A program made the position numbers and the translations under genes. The notes beneath the pieces are model-generated. The model searched no databases. It saw nothing but the letters and a program-made list of their open reading frames with translations, and was not told where the DNA came from. This document shows, piece after piece, positions 19,099 through 28,662 of a DNA stretch of 64,000 nucleotides. Numbering within the stretch: position 1 is the first letter of the stretch; the number at the start of each line of letters is the position of its first letter. Source of the DNA: JAEUQQ01 sp963697285 (GTDB taxonomy: Bacteria; Acidobacteriota; Vicinamibacteria; Vicinamibacterales; JAFNAJ01); assembly GCA_963697285.1 (NCBI GenBank), contig CAVONI010000002.1:186001-250000 (forward strand), written 5' to 3'.

Positions 19099-21472
19099 TC
19101 AACCGGGCGGCTTCGCCGGGGGGGCCTTTGGTTTGGCCGGCGGTGGCTTCGGCTCGTCCTCGTCCTTGCCCCGACCGAAGATCTTCGACCAGAAGCCTCG
19201 CTTCTTGGGCGTCTCGGCTGGGGCGTCGGCCGACGCTGGCGCAGCAGTCGCCTCGGTGACCTCTGCGGGAGCCTGCACCTCGGCTGGCGTGGGCGGCCTC
19301 AGGATCGCCGGCTGGGTGACGTCGCGCCCGATGACGGGCGGGGCGCTGTCGGTGCTGAAGGCGCCGGCCAGTTTCTCGAAGAACGACGTCCCGTCGTGCA
19401 ATGGGCAGATGTCGGAGGGTTGCTGGCCACGCACGAAGTACTCGGTGTAGACCATCGACCTGGTGGTGACGTTGCCCTCGCTGTCCTCCACCTCGACGTG
19501 CTGGCAGCCGACGTTCGGCCGCAGTCCCGACACCCGGCACACCTCGACGGCGACCAGGCCCTGGGGCCGCGTCAGCCAATCGGGCTTGGCGTTGGCGGTC
19601 GCGCCTTTCATGATCGAGGCCCACAAAGGGACCGCGACGTCTCCGGCATAGCCGTTGGGCATGATGGTCCGGGGCTGGTCGAACCCAATCCACACGCCGG
19701 TCACCACGCTGGGCGTGAAGCCCACGAACCACGCGTCGTGATAGTCGTTCGTCGTCCCCGTCTTCCCGCCGGCCGGCAGCATGAATCCGTTGGCACGCGC
19801 CCGGTAGCCGGTGCCGCTGTTGACCACGTCGGCGAGCATGCTCGCCACGAGGAACGCGGTCGTCTCGCTGACGGCGCGTTGCGGCGTGCCGGCATCCTCG
19901 AACAGCACCTGCCCGTCGGCGTCCTCGACCCGTGTCACGAGGACGGGCGTCCGCACCAGCCCGCCGTTCGCAAACGTGGCGTAAGCCGACGTGAGCGACG
20001 CCAGCGTGACCTCGCCCGCCCCGAGCGCGATGGACGGCACCGCCGGCAGGTCGCCGAGCCGCATCCGCTTCACGAGGTCAACGGTGCGCTCGATCCCGAC
20101 GTTGCGAATCAGCTTCACGGCGGCCCGGTTGCTCGACGTCCGCAGCGCGGTGCGCAAGCGTCATGCTGCTGGCCGACGAGTGCTCGTCTTCAGGCATCCA
20201 CGTGCCGTCGGGTGTGAGCACCGCTTCGTCGAGCCCCGTCAGGACCGTGGCCGGCGACAAGCCCTCCTCCATCGCCATCGCATAGACGATGGGCTTGAAC
20301 GCCGACCCGGGCTGGCGCCTGGCCTGGAACGCGCGATCGTAGCGGCTCTCCTTGAAATCGCGCCCTCCCATGAGGGCCAGCACCTGGCCCGACGCCGGGT
20401 CGAGCACGACGACCGACGCCTGGAGGTAGTCGGGTAGCGCGTCCTTCGCGGGAGGTCCAAGCGCGGCCCGCGTCGGGTGCGGATACCCGCGGCGCGACTC
20501 GATCCGGCCCAGTTCCTGCTCGACGCTCCGCTCGACCTCGCGCTGGATGTCGGCATCGATGGCGGCAAACACGCGGAGGCCGCCCTGCGAGACGCGTTCC
20601 CACCCGAATCGATCGACCAGGGCCCGGCGCACTTGTTCCTTGTAGTAGAGGCCGAACGCCTCGTCGCGCTGCAGGCCGTTCTGCAGCGCCAGCTGCGCAT
20701 CCTTTGCCTGCGCGAAGGCCGCGGCATCGATGACGCCCGACGACTTCATGGCCGCCAGTACCGTCGCCCGACGGGCGAGGGCGCGCTCGGGATGCTCGGT
20801 CGGCATGTAGTTCGACGGCGACTGGATGAGACCCGCCAGCAGCGCCGCTTCGTCGAGCCGCACTTCAGACGACGACTTGCCGAAGTAGCCGCGGGCGGCC
20901 GCCTCGATTCCGTGGAAGCCGTCACCGAAGTAGACCTTGTTCAGGTAGAGACCGAGGATCTCGTCCTTCGTGAACGAGTGCTCGATCTGCGCGGCGAGCA
21001 TCACTTCCTTGAGCTTGCGCCGCAGCGTCTTGTCTGTCGTGAGGAAACTCTGGCGCGCGAGCTGCTGGGTGATCGTGCTGCCGCCCTGCGAACGGCGGCC
21101 GCTCTGCACGTTGGCCACGAGCGCACCGAGCACGCGCACGACATCGACGCCGCGATGCTCGTAGAAACGCTGATCCTCGATCGCGACCACCGCCTGCTTC
21201 AGGATCGGGGCCACGTGCTCGACCGGCACCTCGATCCGCTGCTCCTTGAAGATCGTGAAGACCGGCTCGCCGCGGCGGTCGAAGATCGTCGTCGCCTGCG
21301 CCATGTCGCCGATGCCGGAGATCGCGTCGCGGCCGGGCAGGTGCATCGTGATGTCCCAGAGCACCCACGCGGCCGCCACGGCCATCGTCCAGGCGACGGC
21401 CGACGCCAGCAGGATGGCCGCCGCAACCGCCGTCGGGCGTCCCTGCGCGAGGCTCCGGATGGACCGCTTCAC
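19099..21472 (-). CDS. Penicillin-binding protein 1A family, one frameshift near 20160
   Basis: Bifunctional class A PBP that polymerises and cross-links peptidoglycan in the periplasm. A single membrane helix near residue 20 is followed by the GT51 domain (EDQRFYEHRGVD, GGSTITQQLARQ, LKEVMLAAQIE). The transpeptidase domain has the SxxK motif in GSAFKPIVY, SSN in RTSSNRAAV and KTG in GGKTGTTND. Removing one G near 20160 joins the frames as MTLRTALRTSSNRAA and gives 790 residues. The tail is Pro/Lys-rich. I start at GTG 21472 (VKRSIRSL); a GTG at 21538 is an alternative. Confidence 0.9.
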
Positions 21473-21765
21473 CTTCGCAGTGTACCCCCGGTCGCGCCCT
21501 GCCGGCGACCCGGTCGCCAGCGACCGGGAACCCACCACGGCAGCAACGGGGCGCTCGTCGCCAGAGGATTCACGCTCCCCGGCGACACCGCAGGTTTCCA
21601 GCGCCCACGGCCAGATGCGCCAGCGGCGGCCGACATCCGCCTGACCGGCGCGGTCGACGCCATCCTGCGGCGGACGGCCGAGTTTTGACTCTGGACGCCG
21701 TTCGTTGCACGATCACACTTCACCCGCGCACGTCAGCAGGTCGCAGACGGACGAGGAGTATGGAG

Positions 21766-22824
21766 ATGATCATGACCCCAACCCGCACCGTCGCCGCCCT
21801 GGGAATCGTGGGCCTCGGCGCGTTGCTCGTGACGTTCGCGAATTCCGGGGCGCAGTCGGCCGCCCCCCCGGCGACGCCCGTGGGCGACAGCGCGCGCGTG
21901 CTTGCCACGATCGACGGAACCCCCATCACCGAAGATGAAATCGAGAAGGCGCTCGGCCCGGAGCTTGGCCGTCTCGAACGCGAGATCTACGACCTCAAGC
22001 GCAAGCAACTCGACGCGATGATCGCGCAGCGCCTCGTCGAACGCGAGGCGGCGAAGCGCAACGTCGCGGTCGAGCAACTGCTGGCCAGCGAGATCGACGC
22101 GAAGATGGCCCCCGTGGCCGACGAAGAGGTCGATCGGTTCTACGAGACGAACAAGGCGCGCATCCGCGAGATGCCCGACATCAAGGCGCGGATCCGCGAG
22201 TTCCTGGTGACGCAGCAGCGCGAGTCCAGGCGCGAGCAGTTCATCGCGACCCTGCGGAGCGCGTCGAAGGTCGATGTCACGCTGACCGCCCCGCCCGTCA
22301 GGCGAGCCACGATCGACAACGGGAACGCGCCGGTGCGCGGTGATGCCGCGGCACCCGTCACGATCGTCGAGTTCTCAGACTTCCACTGCCCCTTCTGCCG
22401 CACGGTGCAGCCCACGCTGCTGCAGTTGCTCGACCGCTACAAGGGCAAGGTGAAGGTCGTCTATCGCGACCTCCCGCTCGACTCGCTGCACCCCAACGCC
22501 AGGCGCGCCAGCGAAGCCGCACGATGTGCCGGCGAGCAGAGCAAGTTCTGGGAGTACCACGACCTGCTGTACGCGGGCGGCACCGACGTGTCTGACGCGA
22601 CGTTGAGCGGGCACGCCGCCAAGATCGGACTCGATGCGCCGGCCTTCACGGCCTGCCTGGCCAGCGGGAAGTTCCGGTCGGGCATCCAGAAGGACATCGA
22701 GGAGGCCGGCAAACTGGGCTTGCAGGCGACTCCGGCCTTCTTCGTCAACGGCCGGCTCGTCTCGGGCGCGCAGCCGTTGGAAGCCTTCGTCCAACTCATC
22801 GACGAGGAACTCGGCTCGAAGTAA
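21766..22824 (+). CDS. Exported DsbA-like thioredoxin protein with SurA-like N-terminal domain
   Basis: 352 residues. Signal sequence 1-28, a helical segment of about 110 residues resembling the SurA/peptidyl-prolyl isomerase N-domain (ATIDGTPITEDEIEKAL), then a DsbA-like thioredoxin fold from about 185 with the CPFC active site at residues 208-211 (DFHCPFC) and the cis-Pro motif in QATPAFFVNG. It probably forms or isomerises disulfides outside the cytoplasm. GAGGAG at 21753-21758 fits ATG 21766; in-frame ATGs at 21760 and 21772 are possible. This fusion is common in Acidobacteriota and Myxococcota-like genomes from general knowledge. Confidence 0.85.
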   Translation: MIMTPTRTVAALGIVGLGALLVTFANSGAQSAAPPATPVGDSARVLATIDGTPITEDEIEKALGPELGRLEREIYDLKRKQLDAMIAQRLVEREAAKRNVAVEQLLASEIDAKMAPVADEEVDRFYETNKARIREMPDIKARIREFLVTQQRESRREQFIATLRSASKVDVTLTAPPVRRATIDNGNAPVRGDAAAPVTIVEFSDFHCPFCRTVQPTLLQLLDRYKGKVKVVYRDLPLDSLHPNARRASEAARCAGEQSKFWEYHDLLYAGGTDVSDATLSGHAAKIGLDAPAFTACLASGKFRSGIQKDIEEAGKLGLQATPAFFVNGRLVSGAQPLEAFVQLIDEELGSK

Positions 22825-22876
22825 TTCCCTTGTCTGACGGGGCCGCCGTCGCCTCGGCTCGTGTGCGCTGCCGACG

Positions 22877-22899
22877 CCGCGCCCCCTCACGGGGCGCGG
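22877..22899. terminator. GC-rich hairpin between convergent genes
   Basis: Perfect 9-bp stem CCGCGCCCC / GGGGCGCGG with a 5-nt loop (22877-22885, 22891-22899). It overlaps the last codons of the anti-sigma gene and lies about 50 nt past the stop of the DsbA-like gene. A T-run is weak, so termination is plausible but unproven. Confidence 0.45.
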
Positions 22900-23153
22900 T
22901 GGGCCTTCTTGCATCCGCACGCCGCCAGGATGGCCTGCACCAGTTCGGCGGGGAGCGCGTCGCACGCCTTCGCGTCGGCGACGGCCTCGTCGCGGCACCC
23001 ACGGCTCGCCTTCACGGTCTGCAGGTAGGTATCCAGGTAGGCCTTGCACGGCCGGCACTTGCCCATGTGGGTTTCGAAGACCGCCCGGACGTCAGGCCTG
23101 AGCCCGCCGTCGAGATAGTCGTCGATGAACTCGAGCAGCTCGCAGCACGTCAT
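22887..23153 (-). CDS. Zinc-finger anti-sigma factor
   Basis: 88-residue protein with a zinc-binding anti-sigma pattern: MTCCELLEFIDDYLDGGL followed by HMGKCRPCKAY (H-x3-C-x2-C). It would hold the ECF sigma factor encoded immediately upstream in an inactive complex. No membrane segment is visible, so it is a soluble, possibly redox- or metal-responsive type. Its ATG overlaps the sigma factor's TGA (ATGA at 23150-23153), a sign of translational coupling. A second Cys pair (AACGCKKAH) ends the protein. Confidence 0.85.
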   Translation of the reverse strand: MTCCELLEFIDDYLDGGLRPDVRAVFETHMGKCRPCKAYLDTYLQTVKASRGCRDEAVADAKACDALPAELVQAILAACGCKKAHRAP

Positions 23154-23812
23154 GCGAGGGCCTCGCGGAAGCGTGGGTCGAGAAGCGTGCGCAATGCGGC
23201 ACGGGCACGATGGAGTCTGATCTTCACGGCATTCTCGGTCAGGCCAAGGGCGCGAGCGGTCTCGGCCGTGTCCAGTTCTTCGATGTCGCGCAGCAGCAGC
23301 ACGATACGGTACGACTCCGGCAATTCGTTGATGCGGGCCCTGACGTAGCGGCGGGTGTCCTCGCGGGCAAGCCGGGCCTCGGCGTCGGGCCATGCCATGA
23401 CCCGCGCCGCGTGGTGCCCGTCGCTGTCGAACGCGGGCAGCAGCGGATCGAGGGCCTCCTCGGGACGCCGTCGCTTGCTGCGGAGCTTCATCAGCGCCGC
23501 GTTCACGACGATGCGGTGCAACCACGTCGAGAGCCGTGAGGTGCCGGCGAAGTTCGCCATCCCCCGCCACGCCGACACGAAGGCGTCCTGCAGCACGTCG
23601 TGGGCGTCCTCGTCGTGGAGCACGAACCGGCGGGCCACCGACAGCAGCCGTGGACCGTTGTCGCGCACGACGAGCGCGAAGGCGTCTTCGTCGCCTGCGC
23701 GCAACCGTGCGACGAGCGCCTGCTCCGCGGCGTCGGCGGCTGCCGGCGGGGGCGGAGCGTCAGCGTGGAGGCCGGCCTCCGCGGAGGACCGATCGTGCGG
23801 GGAGTCACTCAT
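23150..23812 (-). CDS. ECF RNA polymerase sigma factor
   Basis: 220-residue sigma-70-family factor with region 2 (DVLQDAFVSAWRGMANF, STWLHRIVVNAALMKLR) and region 4 (LPESYRIVLLLRDIEELDTAETARALGLTENAVKIRLHRAR). The linker and Ala/Pro-rich N-terminus (1-35) are not conserved. It should direct RNA polymerase to a stress regulon under control of the overlapping anti-sigma factor. Start ATG 23812 overlaps the stop of the CorC-like gene by 8 nt, so the three genes probably form one transcript. Confidence 0.93.
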   Translation of the reverse strand: MSDSPHDRSSAEAGLHADAPPPPAAADAAEQALVARLRAGDEDAFALVVRDNGPRLLSVARRFVLHDEDAHDVLQDAFVSAWRGMANFAGTSRLSTWLHRIVVNAALMKLRSKRRRPEEALDPLLPAFDSDGHHAARVMAWPDAEARLAREDTRRYVRARINELPESYRIVLLLRDIEELDTAETARALGLTENAVKIRLHRARAALRTLLDPRFREALA

Positions 23813-25139
23813 TCGTGGGCTCGGCAGGGTGTGCCGGCAGCTCCTTGTCGTCAATCCGGGCGATCAGCACCTTGTCGATCCGCCGGCCATCCATGTCTAT
23901 CACTTCGAACCGCAGGCCGCCGTAGACGAATGATTCGCCCGCACGGGGGATGCGCGCCATCCGGGTCATGACGAATCCCGCCAGTGTCTGGTAGCTCCCG
24001 GCCTCTTCGTCGGGCAGCCGCGGCAGCGTCACGGCGTGCGCGAGTTCTTCGATCGGGGTGATGCCGTCGACCAGCCAGCTCCCGTCGGCTCGCGCGACGA
24101 TGTAGGGGTCCTCTCCCGCGTCCGCATCCGACTGCATTTCACCCACGAGGCCTTCCAGCACATCGGTGGGCGTGACGATCCCCTCGACGGCACCGAACTC
24201 GTCGAGCACCAGCGCCACGTGCATCTTACCGGCTCGGAACGACTCGACCAACTGGAACACCGACAAGGTCGCCGGAACGAAGATCGGCGGCTTCAGCATG
24301 GCGCGCAGGTCGACCTGCCGGTGCGTGAGCAGGTGCATCAGCACGTCTTCCGAGCGCACCACGCCGAGCACGGTGTCGAGCCCGCCATCGCAGAACAACA
24401 GCCGGGGATGCTTGGCCACCGACAGGTGCGCTTTCACTCCCTCGAGCCCTTCCTGGATGTCGAGCCAGTCGATGTCGGGCCGCGGCGTCATGATGCTGCT
24501 GACGCGGCGATCACCGAGGCGGAAGACCTGCTCGACGATGGCCTGCTCGACCTTGTCGACGTCGCCGGTCTTGGTCGCCTGCTTGAGCAGGGCGCGAATC
24601 TCGTCTTCGGTGACGGTGCCTTCGCGGACGGGGGCAATCCTGAGCAGCTTCAGGACGAAGCGCGTCGACACGTCGAGGACGACCACCAGCGGCGAGGCGA
24701 AGCGCGCGACGGCTTCGACGCGCGTGGCCACGGCCGACGCGATCCCCTCGGGGTTGCTCAGCGCGATGGCCTTGGGGACGAGTTCGCCGATCACCAGCGA
24801 GAGATACGTGATGACCGACACGACGGCCGCGAACGCCACGACGTCGGCTGACTCGCCGATCCAGGCAAAGCGTCCCAGCCACAGTTCGAGCGGAGCCGCC
24901 AGGGTCGTTCCGCCGTAGGCACCCGCGAGGATGCCGATGAGCGTGATCCCGACCTGGACGGTCGACAGGAACGAGGTCGGATTCCTCGACAGGCTGAGGG
25001 CCCGGCCGGCGCGCGTGTCGCCATGCAGCGCGCGTTGCTCGAGGCGCACCCGGCGCGCGGTGACCACGGCGATCTCGGCCATCGCGAAGACGCCGTTGGC
25101 CGCCAGCAACAGCAGGATGATGGCGAGTTCAGCGCTCAT
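23805..25139 (-). CDS. CNNM/CorC-family membrane protein with CBS pair
   Basis: 444 residues. Four membrane segments of the CNNM (DUF21) domain fill residues 1-140. Two CBS domains follow (MTPRPDIDWLDI; LVLDEFGAVEGIVTPTDVLEGLVGE), then the CorC_HlyC C-terminal domain (WLVDGITPIEEL, GLRFEVIDMDGRRIDKVLIARI). The family is linked to magnesium/cobalt efflux; older names call it haemolysin. Adenine-nucleotide regulation through CBS is known for relatives. Followed on the same strand by the ECF sigma gene with an 8-nt overlap. Confidence 0.9.
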   Translation of the reverse strand: MSAELAIILLLLAANGVFAMAEIAVVTARRVRLEQRALHGDTRAGRALSLSRNPTSFLSTVQVGITLIGILAGAYGGTTLAAPLELWLGRFAWIGESADVVAFAAVVSVITYLSLVIGELVPKAIALSNPEGIASAVATRVEAVARFASPLVVVLDVSTRFVLKLLRIAPVREGTVTEDEIRALLKQATKTGDVDKVEQAIVEQVFRLGDRRVSSIMTPRPDIDWLDIQEGLEGVKAHLSVAKHPRLLFCDGGLDTVLGVVRSEDVLMHLLTHRQVDLRAMLKPPIFVPATLSVFQLVESFRAGKMHVALVLDEFGAVEGIVTPTDVLEGLVGEMQSDADAGEDPYIVARADGSWLVDGITPIEELAHAVTLPRLPDEEAGSYQTLAGFVMTRMARIPRAGESFVYGGLRFEVIDMDGRRIDKVLIARIDDKELPAHPAEPTNE

Positions 25140-25163
25140 GCAGGTCAGTGCACACGGGCAAGC

Positions 25164-25601
25164 CTAGATCGTGGCGGTCTTCTCGACCGTGAAGAGGTTG
25201 TTCTCGGTCTCGATGATGGTCACCGACACCACGTACGCCTTCCCGCGTCCCGGGAACTTGTCGCGGATGTGGTCAACCACTTTGTCGAAAGCGTAGGCGG
25301 CGACGTTCTCGACGCTTGGGCCCTTTCCCTTGAGCAGCACGACGCCCTCGGGCTCGAACACTGCGGGGTCCAGGAATGTTGCGTCGCTCTCGGTCACGAG
25401 CATCTTGTGGTCGAGGAACCGCAGGATGCGCTTCAGGTCACCGAAGTCGAGCGACATGTCGAGTTCGTCGCGCGGGAACTCGTCGGTCGTGACCGTGATG
25501 GTGGCGCGCCAGGTGTGGCCATGAACGAACCTGCACTTGCCGGGGTATCCGATCTGCCGGTGACCGGTGTGGAATTTGGCGTGGACGGTGATGCGTTCCA
25601 T
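25164..25601 (-). CDS. 6-pyruvoyl-tetrahydropterin synthase / QueD family
   Basis: 145-residue tunnelling-fold enzyme. Zinc ligands are H14, H27 and H29 (FHTGH and FVHGH), the catalytic Cys is C23 (GKCRFVHGH) and the partner residues are in RFLDHKML. C-x3-HGH is the QueD pattern, so 6-carboxy-tetrahydropterin synthase in queuosine biosynthesis is the first choice, with a pterin synthase as alternative; no other que genes are nearby. ATG 25601 is taken because conservation begins at residue 4. A TAGAAT box on the minus strand (25650-25645) could be its -10. Confidence 0.85.
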   Translation of the reverse strand: MERITVHAKFHTGHRQIGYPGKCRFVHGHTWRATITVTTDEFPRDELDMSLDFGDLKRILRFLDHKMLVTESDATFLDPAVFEPEGVVLLKGKGPSVENVAAYAFDKVVDHIRDKFPGRGKAYVVSVTIIETENNLFTVEKTATI

Positions 25602-25912
25602 GAGGCTCCTGCACGAGGCGCGCACGATCGCGGGCTCACCGACAATTCTACGTCGCCGTGCGAAAACCGGCACCACTTACCCGGCAGTCCGCACATACTG
25701 CTGTGAGGCTGGCAAGAGCCCCTCCAGGAGCGCTGGCCATGCGTATCCGACCGCCGGCGGGCAGTCTCGTCAGACGCGTATCGTCGTCGGCGTCCGTCGG
25801 TCCCAGCGGCGCGCCGGAGCAGGCGGCGACTCCCGCCTCCGGCGTTTCGACCACAGCCACTCCTTCGACAGTCGTCGAGCGTCCGTGCGCACCGAGCCAC
25901 AGTCTCCTGCTG
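25602..25912. other. Non-coding stretch between divergent genes
   Basis: 311 nt without a recognisable gene. It must contain the promoters of the QueD-like gene (minus) and the MORN protein (plus). A TAGAAT hexamer on the minus strand at 25650-25645 is the only clear -10-like box. The open plus-strand frame from 25658 is low in recognisable features and I treat it as upstream sequence of the MORN gene. Confidence 0.5.
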
Positions 25913-27581
25913 ATGGCGCGCCTTCATGCGCCACACGCAATGGGTGTGGTATTGGCTCTCGCCGCAGTGAGCGCGGCCGGAGTGGCTGCAGAAGCGCCTT
26001 GCCCGCGCGGCCAGGAACTTCGAGAGCAGTGGTACAGCCCGACCCAGGTGAAGGCCCGCGGGTGCGTCGCGCTGGAACCGGGCGGGAACTACCGGTTGTG
26101 GGGCGTGTGGCAGTTCTTCTACCCCGACGGGCAGAAGAAAGAGGAGGGCGCGTACAGGGGCGCGTTCCAGCCGAGCGAGGGGTTCACCGGCGACGCACCG
26201 GCGGACCAGCGCGATGGACGATGGGTCTCCTGGTACGAGAACGGGCAGAAGCGACAGGAGGGGGGCTACAGGGCCGGGAAGCGCGACGGGCCGTGGGTGT
26301 CCTGGTACGAGAACGGGCAGAAGCAGGAGGAAGGGTCCTACGAAGCCGACCGCCGCGAAGGCCACTGGGTCTCGTGGTTCCCCCTCGGTCGCAAGAAAGA
26401 GGAGGGAAGCTACAAGGCCGACACGCGTGACGGCGCCTGGGTGTTGTGGTACGAGACCGTCTGCGTACTGGCGGGGCCGCCGGAACCGGGGCCGCCGGAA
26501 CTACTGTTGGAGCCGTTTGAAGATCGCAAGCAGTCCTGCATCTATTACGACTTCGACAGTTGGCCAAGGCACGCCGAAGGGCGCTACAAGGCCGGCGAAC
26601 GCGACGGACCGTGGGTGTCGTGGCACGAAGAAGGCAAGAAGAAGCAGGAGGGCAGCTACAGGGGCGGCAAACGTGAGGGGCGTTGGGTGGCGTGGCACCC
26701 GAACGGCCAGAAAAGCGACGAGGGCGCGTACGTCGCCGACAGGCGCGAGGGGCGGTGGGTGGCCTGGCACCCGAACGCGCAGCAGAGCGAAGAGGGAACG
26801 TGACGTCGCCGGCAAACGCGAAGGTCCGTGGGCCTTCTTCCGCGAAGACGGCGAGAAGGACGAGCAGCGGATTTACCGGAACGGGCAGGTGGAGGTGCCG
26901 GCGGCTGTGGTCGAGTTCGATCGGGAGCTGAAGCGGCGGCTGCTCGACACGCTGGACCTCGCATCCGAGTTGCGCGGATCCTGCCAGGAAGCCGTCGGGA
27001 TCATTCGCGCGCACAGCGGGGGAGATGCGGCCTTTGGTATCGAGACGGCCTTCATCAAGTCGGCGGGCGATGCCGAACTGTGCCGCCTGTACACGAGCCG
27101 GGCGGTGCACTTCTTCGAGTTCGCGATCGCCGTGCTCAGTGAGCTCTCGCTCGCAAACCAGGACACCATGGAGGAGGACGCATTCCAGGGCGAAGTGGAC
27201 CGGATCGGGCGCCGCCTTTTCGCCCGCTTCTGGCCCGAGCGGTCTCTACCGATCGATCTGGATCCCGACTCGGATGCGGTCGCGGACGAACTGTTCCCGC
27301 CCATCAGCACGCGCGATGACCTCGCGAGCTACGCCAGGCTGCTCGAAGGGTACCGTCCCCTCGCGACGCATGGCATCCCGTGGAAGACACGCGTCCTCGA
27401 GGAGAACGAACAGTACTTCGAGCATGCCTTCCGGTCGTCTCTGAAGAGGGACTTGTCGCCCGATCTGCCAAGACAGGTGTTCGGGGCGGTCTACTTGAGC
27501 CGTCTGCTGAACATGCAGCTGTACATCGGCGAACGCGACGGCTCGCTGAAGCTCATCTACATCTTCCCGTATTCGCCCTGA
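25913..27581 (+). CDS. Exported MORN_2-repeat protein with uncharacterised C-terminal domain, one frameshift near 26802
   Basis: Signal peptide (to about residue 27, GVAAEA) then nine repeats of about 23 residues of the MORN_2/YwqK type (pattern G-x-W-v-x-W-y-x-n-G-x-k-x-x-E-G-x-Y). Repeat 5 is interrupted by about 45 residues containing two Cys. The frame breaks at 26802; deleting one G restores EEGTYVAGKREGPWAFF, a perfect eighth-to-ninth repeat transition. The repaired protein is 555 residues. The final 245 residues are helical, end in LKLIYIFPYSP and match nothing I recognise. Role unknown; MORN_2 proteins can be toxin-, envelope- or peptide-binding. No partner gene is evident. Confidence 0.75.
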
Positions 27582-27668
27582 GCTCCCAGGACGCGAGGAC
27601 GATGGACGCATGCGTTCGTCCTCAGTGGTTACCTGATCGACGCGTTCCAGTTGCCGCGGGTCCCACGT

Positions 27669-28601
27669 CTACGACGACGGTACTTTCACCTCGGCCCAGG
27701 CTGCGTCCGGGTTGAACGCCTTCAACTCGGGAGCCGCCTTCGACGTCTCCTCGCCGAGGTCCGATTCGTAGACGACGCCGTCCTGGTTCACCATGAACGT
27801 CATGATGCCGCTCCGGCCGTACTCGGCCGGATAGGCGATCAGGCCGAACCCTCCGGACATCTCGCCGTTGACGACGTAGTCTTGTGCCCCGCCCTTCGCC
27901 GAAGGGCCCTGGGCCGTGAGCACACGGAAGTAATACCCGTAGAACGGCGTCGAAGGGTTCCTGTTCTCGTCGTAACCCTCGGTCGTCGCCTTGGCGGCGA
28001 GATCCCCGAGCGGGCTGTTCCGCTCTCCCGGGCCCACCTCCCAGTAGAGGCCGTTCTGCCGGCCCGGCTCGCTGCGGAGCCGCTGTGCGTACAGGCCGGC
28101 GCGCTTGCCGTCGCGCGGCTGGCTCGCGTACTCCCGCTGAATGAGGACGTAGGCGCGACACAGGTCGATGACGCGCAACTCGTTGCGGCCAATGCGACGC
28201 GACAGGATCTCGTCCTTGCCCGCGTCGGTGTCGAACTCCCAGCCGCTCCCGGCTTTCACCAGCGGGATCGGCATTGGCCACTGCTCGTCGCCGATCACCA
28301 ACTCGCTGCGGTCGGCGCCACTCGGAACCCACTTCCAGGACTGCCGCATCGCGAGCGCGATCACCTGGCGGTCGTGTCGATCAGACACAGGGTCACCCGA
28401 CGAGAGATCCTGCTCGGCGTTCGGGCCGAAGATCGTCGTCAGCCCGGTGGTGTTGTTCGTCTCGAGGGCCGCGAGCAACGCCTTCGCGGCGTCGTCCGGC
28501 GTGTTGAAGCGCGTGCGGTCGGACGGTCGCGAGCAGGCCGGAAGCAGGAACGCCAGCAAGCCCAGCACGGCGGCCGCGGTGCGGATGTCAGAAAGTCTCA
28601 T
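27669..28601 (-). CDS. DUF2950 lipoprotein
   Basis: 310-residue envelope protein. The N-terminus is a lipoprotein signal with lipobox LPAC (LLAFLLPACSRPSD). The rest fits DUF2950: FNTPDDAAKALLAALETNN, FDTDAGKDEILSRRIGRNEL, PFYGYYFRVLTAQGP and GGFGLIAYPAEYGRSGIMTFMVN. DUF2950 genes are commonly next to DUF3300 genes, as here (61 nt apart, same strand), which supports both assignments. Molecular function unknown. ATG 28601 is used because it gives the lipoprotein signal directly. Confidence 0.88.
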   Translation of the reverse strand: MRLSDIRTAAAVLGLLAFLLPACSRPSDRTRFNTPDDAAKALLAALETNNTTGLTTIFGPNAEQDLSSGDPVSDRHDRQVIALAMRQSWKWVPSGADRSELVIGDEQWPMPIPLVKAGSGWEFDTDAGKDEILSRRIGRNELRVIDLCRAYVLIQREYASQPRDGKRAGLYAQRLRSEPGRQNGLYWEVGPGERNSPLGDLAAKATTEGYDENRNPSTPFYGYYFRVLTAQGPSAKGGAQDYVVNGEMSGGFGLIAYPAEYGRSGIMTFMVNQDGVVYESDLGEETSKAAPELKAFNPDAAWAEVKVPSS

Positions 28602-28662
28602 GTGGATTCTCCCAGGATCGTCAGCGGACACCGGCTCGTCGAGCGCGGTGCACCTCGGTCAG

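Noticed and set aside
26795..26810. Programmed frameshift in the MORN gene
   Set aside because: No slippery sequence or stimulating structure; deleting one G restores an exact repeat, in line with other insertions.
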